Of a stretch of 59,939 nucleotides of DNA, positions 55,835 through 59,939 are shown piece by piece. Position numbers and translations under genes: made by a program. This DNA comes from Pseudomonadota bacterium. GTDB lineage: Bacteria > Pseudomonadota > Gammaproteobacteria > Steroidobacterales > Steroidobacteraceae. The notes beneath the pieces were generated by a model. The model was not told the DNA's origin, did no database searches, and worked only from the letters and a program-made list of their open reading frames with translations. Numbering within the stretch: the first letter of the stretch is position 1; every line of letters starts with the position of its first letter. Location of the stretch: contig JAKBWB010000048.1 in NCBI GenBank assembly GCA_021843755.1, forward strand, positions 1-59,939, given 5' to 3'.

Positions 55835-56707
55835 ATGGTGGACCTTCCGGGCGAGATGCTCGCCGTCCGGTTCGAGGCGATGGCCAGTCCATGCGAGCTC
55901 GTGCTGCCTCAAGCGGATCGACCTCGGGCACTGGAGCTCGGGGAGCGGGTGGCCGAGGAAGCCTGGCGAGTGGAGCGCAAGTTCAGTCGCTACCGCGACG
56001 ACAGCGTCATCGGCTGGATCCATCGAAACCGCGGCACCGTGCTCTCGGTCGATTCAGAGACCGCTTCCCTGCTCGACTTCGCGGCACACTGCTACGCGTT
56101 GACCGACGGGCTATTCGACGTGACTTCGGGCGTATTGCGCCGGGTCTGGAAGTTCGACGGGTCGGACCGGGTGCCGACGGAGGCGGAAGTTGCACAACTG
56201 CTGCCGCTGGTCGGCTTTTCCAAAGTCAAATGGGAACGGCCGGTTCTGACGCTGCCCGAGGGGATGGAGCTCGACTTCGGGGGTTTCGGCAAGGAATATG
56301 CGGTGGATCGGGCCTTTGAGATTCTCGTGCAGGAGCGCGCTGCGCCGTTTCTGATCAACTTCGGCGGGGATTTGCGCGCTGACGGCCCGCCGCCGCGGGG
56401 CAAGTGGTATGTCGGAATCGAGCGGCCGGATACCGAAAAACAGGCCGCGGCGCTGCTGGAGCTCGAGCGGGGTGCGCTGGCCACCAGCGGGGACTCGTAT
56501 CGGTTTGTTCTGAAGAATGGCGTGCGCTATGGGCACGTGCTCAACCCGCTTACCGGCTGGCCGGTCGTTGGTGCGCCGCGCTCCGTGACGGTTGCCGGGA
56601 GCAGCTGCACGGAAGCCGGGTTGCTCGCCACGGCTGCCTTGCTTCAGGGTGTGAACGCGGAGCGATTTCTGCAGATGCAGGAGGTGCGTCATTGGGTTCT
56701 GCGCTAG
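55835..56707 (+). CDS. apbE: FAD:protein FMN transferase (ApbE)
   Basis: 290 residues from ATG 55835; ATG 55856 is an alternative. ApbE fold: RFEAMASPCELVL at the start, EEAWRVERKFSRYRDDSVIG, YALTDGLFDVTSGVL, ELDFGGFGKEYAVDRAFEIL, FLINFGGDLRADGPP, LATSGDSYRFV, YGHVLNPLTGWPV and the Mg-site region GSSCTEAGLLATAALL. It attaches FMN covalently to Ser/Thr of target proteins in the periplasm. No signal peptide is evident, so it may act in the cytoplasm or be retained there. Last of the four-gene set. Confidence 0.9.
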   Translation: MVDLPGEMLAVRFEAMASPCELVLPQADRPRALELGERVAEEAWRVERKFSRYRDDSVIGWIHRNRGTVLSVDSETASLLDFAAHCYALTDGLFDVTSGVLRRVWKFDGSDRVPTEAEVAQLLPLVGFSKVKWERPVLTLPEGMELDFGGFGKEYAVDRAFEILVQERAAPFLINFGGDLRADGPPPRGKWYVGIERPDTEKQAAALLELERGALATSGDSYRFVLKNGVRYGHVLNPLTGWPVVGAPRSVTVAGSSCTEAGLLATAALLQGVNAERFLQMQEVRHWVLR

Positions 56708-57088
56708 TCTCGAGTCCCGGCGCACGGATCGACTCATGGCTCCCCGAGGCGGGGCGGTCGTAACCGCGGTCGGGATTTCGCGGCTGGCTGATGTTCCGCC
56801 CGAACGCCCGCAGTTCGCGTAACCGGCATCGCGGGAGTGCACCCACCGTACTCGACGTGTGCCGGTTCGCCGTGTTTCCGCCATGCCGCGGGTCATCCGG
56901 GCACTGGCAAGCCGGGAAAATCGATTGCGAGTTGAGCGACCGATAGATCGACCTAACGTCAATACAACTGTCCATCGTTCGCTTCATACGAGGCGAGGGT
57001 ATTCCCGTGCGCTGCGGCGTATGCCTGTAGGTAGCGTTGAAACGCGTCATAACTGGCCGTTCCTTTGCTAGCAATCCACTCCTCGAAC
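56708..57088. other. Intergenic region between apbE and the IS21 element
   Basis: 380 bp with short GC-biased frames only. I see no terminator with a T-run after apbE. Confidence 0.4.
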
Positions 57089-57437
57089 AGCGTCAATCAA
57101 ATTTCGACAGTGACGTCAAACAAACTTGTACACCAAGAGTGTTAGGTGCGAGCGACCGTAGCGGCAGTTCCATGGCCATGGCCGCACGTCCTTCGCGTTT
57201 GGGAGAGATGATGGGCGGGGTGGTCTGACGGGGTGCAGGGGCGGTGGTGAGCCGGCCGGAACGCGACGGCGCCCACTACGGACATGGCGCGCTCTGGAGA
57301 GATTGGGAGGGTATGGTGGGGTGATTCCGGATGTAAGAGGCGGCCGGTGGCGGGGGTCAGCCGAGGTGGCGACGGCAGGGAGGCGGCAGGCGCCGAGCCT
57401 TTGGCTGCTGCTGGGGGCAGCAGGCGAGTGTGATTTC

Positions 57438-57459
57438 CTCGGCAGGGATCGCTGCCGAG
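57438..57459. repeat. 8-bp inverted repeat inside the IS
   Basis: CTCGGCAG and CTGCCGAG separated by 6 nt, 28 bp beyond the end of the small accessory gene. Terminator-like position but no T-run. The rest of 57126-57486 shows no gene. Confidence 0.5.
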
Positions 57460-57486
57460 ACATCCCTGTGTTGGCGGTATGGGGCT

Positions 57487-57744
57487 CTACGAGGTCGGGT
57501 CCTCCTCCCAGCCCTGGCGCTGAACGCGCAGGGCGGCTTCGGTCCACAGCGGCCCGAGACGATGGACCGACTCGAGCATGCGCCCCCAGGCGCGTTGCAG
57601 CAGATCGTAGCGTTCCAGAACCAGGGCGACGGCGATACGCTCGCCGGTGCTCAAGGTCCCGAATCGAGTCTCGTCGGCCACGACCATTATGACTTTCTGG
57701 CGAATCTGTCTTTCGGCGTCACACATATCGGCGGCGTGGATCAT
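57487..57744 (-). CDS. Small IS21-associated protein, unknown function
   Basis: 85 residues. Reads as a coherent protein: QIRQKVIMVVADETRFGTLS, TGERIAVALVLERYDLLQRA, WGRMLESVHRLGPLWTEAAL. Two or three predicted helices, no membrane segment. Same strand as istB, 63 bp beyond its stop, inside the IS ends, so it is probably a passenger or accessory gene of this IS type. I do not recognise a characterised family. Confidence 0.6.
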   Translation of the reverse strand: MIHAADMCDAERQIRQKVIMVVADETRFGTLSTGERIAVALVLERYDLLQRAWGRMLESVHRLGPLWTEAALRVQRQGWEEDPTS

Positions 57745-57807
57745 GGGGGTTGCTCCAGGCAGGCGTGGAGATTTCTTCCGAGAGCCGCGGGGTAGAGCTC
57801 GAGTCCG

Positions 57808-58584
57808 TCAGGGCTGTAGGCGCTGCTCGGCCTCTTCTTCGCGGTGGCTCTTCTTGCGTTCAAACTCGAGGATGATCGAGCGGTGGACCAGGCGGTCGAC
57901 CGCGGCCATGGCGGTCATCGGGTTCTTGAAGATCTGGTCCCATTGGGAAAACACCAAGTTCGAAGTCAACGCGGTGCTCCTCTGCTGCTGATGTCGCTCG
58001 GCGAGGAACGTGAAGAGCACCTCCATTTCCTCGGCGGTATGCTGAACGTACCCGATATCATCAAGGCAGATCAGGTCAATCTTTCCGAGCCGCTCCAAGG
58101 TCTGTGGCAGTTGATGCTCGCTCTTGGCCAGGAGCAATTGCGAGACGAGTTTGTAGGCCGGCACGAACCAGACTTTCATCCGGTGCTGCTGGATCAGCTC
58201 CCGGCAGATGGTGCCGCAGTAGAAGCTTTTGCCGCGCCCCGGGAGCCCAAAGCACAAGAGATTGTCGCCGCGGCGCACGAAGTCCCCGGTGAGCAGCGTC
58301 GGCAGCATCCGGCGCGGTTTCTCCGGGACCCTCGTCTGATCCATCCGGGCCAGGGTGAACTCCCGCGGGATCTCGGCGCGCTTGGTCAGCACTGCGATCC
58401 TGCGGCTCAGGCGCTCGGCGAGTTCCAGGTCGGCCAGGTGTTGCAGGAAGCGCCGATACCCCCAGTTCTCCTGCTCCGCCTGGCTGATCACCGCGGCGAG
58501 CTCGCGCTGCATCATGTGCAGCCCCAGGGCACCCAGGGCGTGCTCCAGGCTGTCCGCGGGACTCTCTTGGGTCATGTCGCTCAT
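57808..58584 (-). CDS. istB: IS21 helper ATPase IstB
   Basis: 258 residues. DnaA/DnaC-like AAA+ ATPase: Walker A variant CFGLPGRGKSFY, Walker B LGKIDLICLDDIGYVQ, sensor region TALTSNLVFSQWDQIF and the C-terminal DRLVHRSIILEFERKKSH (IstB signature). It loads onto target DNA and directs the IstA transposase. ATG 58584 overlaps the istA stop by 4 bp, the usual coupling in IS21. Confidence 0.93.
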   Translation of the reverse strand: MSDMTQESPADSLEHALGALGLHMMQRELAAVISQAEQENWGYRRFLQHLADLELAERLSRRIAVLTKRAEIPREFTLARMDQTRVPEKPRRMLPTLLTGDFVRRGDNLLCFGLPGRGKSFYCGTICRELIQQHRMKVWFVPAYKLVSQLLLAKSEHQLPQTLERLGKIDLICLDDIGYVQHTAEEMEVLFTFLAERHQQQRSTALTSNLVFSQWDQIFKNPMTAMAAVDRLVHRSIILEFERKKSHREEEAEQRLQP

Positions 58585-59609
58585 GGTTGCTCGCGGCCCA
58601 GGAGGTCGTTATAGGTGGCCACCGACGGGGCGAAAGGCTCGAGCGCGTGCACCGCCTCGGAGGGCTCGGCGAGCGCTTGCAGCGCTTGCTCGATGCGCTC
58701 GGGCAGGGGCACCTCGGCGGCGCGCAGCACCGCGATGATCGCCTCGGCGACGGCCGTCTCGCTGCCCTTGGCCGCCAGATGCAGCACCTGCAGATACCGC
58801 TTGTCGGCCCGGGACTCATCGTGGCGCTTGAACGCCTCGTAGGCTTGGCGGAAGGCGACGCTGGGGAAGAGGCTCTCCCGGTACACGTAGTTCGCGAAGG
58901 CTCCCGGCTTGCGCACCAGCCAGTCGATCACATGCCGGTAATCGATCCGCTGCTGGGAAGCGGCGGCGCGCGCGACGGTGCGCACGAGCCTGCCGTGGTG
59001 ATAGATCGCGAGTTCGTTCTCACTCAGCTGCACGCTGAGTGTCGCGCCGATGAGGCGCGAGGGCCCCGAGTACGGGAGCTTCTTTACCTGAACCACGCTC
59101 GCCGAGGACACGCGTGCGGTCAGCTCCTGCGTCTGGGGGTGGCGCTCTCGCGGGAGCGGGCTCAGGCGCGGCAGCTCCTCGGCGAGCCTCTGAACGCGCA
59201 GGGCGTTCGCGCCGCGACAGACCTTGGCGACAAAGTGCGCGTACTCGGTCTCGCTGCGAAAGTCGCTCGAGCCGCGCAGGATCAGGTGGTTGCGGAGCCT
59301 GCGCTTGAGGTGCCTGTTTGCGGCCTCGACGTCGCCTTGCTCATCCGGGGAGTTCACGTGGATCGTGCGGGGCTCGACCTTCAGATACCGGCAAAATGCC
59401 CGGTAATCCTCATTGAAGGTGCGCTCTTTGCCCTCCTGGCTGATCTGGTGCGTGGCGGCCGAGTTCTGATCGGTCTGCAGCACTTCGGGTACCCCGCCGA
59501 GCTCCCACACCGCATCCTGCACCCCGCGCTCGAGCGACAGCAGCGACTCGGAGTAGCATGGCAGGCGGCCGGAAAGTCCGCGAAATGGGTCGAAGATGTT
59601 CGGCTGCAC
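58581..59609 (-). pseudogene. istA: IS21 transposase IstA, N-terminus missing
   Basis: 342 codons of a protein normally about 500 long. Homology begins near RLPCYSESLLSLERGVQDAV (about 59562) and includes the second catalytic region GVPEVLQTDQNSAATHQ and the Glu-containing PDEQGDVEAANRHLKRRLRN, then the C-terminal beta-barrel. The N-terminal HTH and the first catalytic Asp are absent, and the sequence 59610-59772 does not encode them in any frame. An internal deletion inside the IS is the likely cause. Confidence 0.85.
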
Positions 59610-59747
59610 GCATGAGGATGCTTAGGTTCCGGAGGCCTTTGGGGGCTGAAGAGAGAGGGGCGAGCGGGTGCGGGAAGAGCGGCTGGTTGTCCGCGTGGAC
59701 GGTCGGCCGCATGGCCGACGATCACCGGCTTGAGCCGTATCCCGGAA

Positions 59748-59769
59748 ACCCTCGCCTTCAGGCGAGGGT
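59748..59769 (+). terminator. 10-bp hairpin at the IS end, terminator-like on plus strand
   Basis: ACCCTCGCCT and AGGCGAGGGT with a 2-nt loop, followed on the plus strand by ATGTTCATTTTG. It sits just inside the right terminal repeat and could block transcription entering or leaving the element. The rest of 59610-59772 has no recognisable gene. Confidence 0.55.
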
Positions 59770-59809
59770 ATGTTCATTTTGTCGTCACTGTCGAGAATAG
59801 TTTGTCGCC

Positions 59810-59939
59810 AAACGCCCACACGCGGTCCGTCCTGGTCGCGAGGTCGGCGTCTTCCGATCCGGCCGGGGTGGCAGGCGATGGCTCGTTCAATGGGGTCGAT
59901 TCCTCGGGAAATGCACGGCGATGGGCTTGGCCGCGCTCA
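59810..59939. other. Right flank of the IS, nothing recognised
   Basis: 130 bp outside the terminal repeat, cut by the window edge; no gene or signal identified. Confidence 0.35.

Larger units (their letters stand above)
57089..59809 (-). mobile_element. Defective IS21-family insertion sequence
   Basis: Imperfect terminal inverted repeats at 57089-57125 and 59773-59809 share a TCGACAGTGACG core and flanking CAAA blocks. Inside, on the minus strand, are istA (5' truncated), istB and a small accessory gene. IS21 elements of this gene content normally have a full istA of about 500 codons; here about 150 are missing, so the copy looks immobile in cis. Confidence 0.85.

Overview
The window is about 60 kb of GC-rich (roughly 65%) chromosome, almost certainly from a gammaproteobacterium near Xanthomonadales/Nevskiales. 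The reasons are the complete suf operon with an Rrf2 regulator, the mlaFEDCB operon next to a class I fructose-bisphosphate aldolase, the dapA/gcvR/bcp/phoH neighbourhood, and a TonB-dependent receptor of the Xanthomonas/Caulobacter type. No taxon is proven by the sequence alone.

Layout. 1-5334: an efflux operon (TolC-like outer membrane protein cut by the window edge, adaptor, RND pump). 5338-8308: a small membrane protein, an HDOD signalling protein and a sugar-nucleotide epimerase. 8457-21330: a sugar-acid catabolic block with a lactonase, KDGal kinase, KDPGal aldolase, sugar symporter, large TonB-dependent receptor, IlvD/Edd-type aldonate dehydratase and a GntR regulator. Together these can import a galactose-type sugar or its lactone and convert it by a De Ley-Doudoroff type route to pyruvate and glyceraldehyde 3-phosphate; the sugar dehydrogenase is not in the window. 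Inside this block a DUF1348 gene has lost its 3' end to a hairpin-rich element of about 340 bp (17885-18226) that folds on paper as one closed structured RNA. 21522-24455: an ANTAR-domain regulator and an EAL phosphodiesterase with a degenerate GGDEF domain. 24486-26066: a secreted amidase. 26168-32743: the suf iron-sulfur operon (rrf2-sufBCDSU-sufT-Rieske), mostly with overlapping stops and starts. 32910-37852: aldolase, mlaFEDCB and convergent mlaA, the retrograde phospholipid transport system. 37936-44070: M48/TPR protease, PhoH, peroxiredoxin, gcvR, dapA and a small lipoprotein.

A tRNA-Ser(GGA) at 44276-44367 is the attachment site of a small decayed island ending near 47354. The tRNA 3' end recurs twice, each time inside a 79-bp direct repeat. 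The island holds an integrase killed by one stop codon, an excisionase-like protein and a HicAB toxin-antitoxin pair with a clear operator. Beyond it lies a 1212-residue c-di-GMP protein that combines hemerythrin, globin, two GAF, GGDEF and EAL domains. Next come an extracytoplasmic beta-propeller protein and the TlpA-like/DUF4266/DUF3570/ApbE cluster (protein flavinylation type). The window ends with a defective IS21-family element whose terminal inverted repeats are visible at 57089-57125 and 59773-59809.

The best candidates for something undescribed are the structured element at 17885-18226 and the dual oxygen-sensor c-di-GMP protein at 48029-51667.
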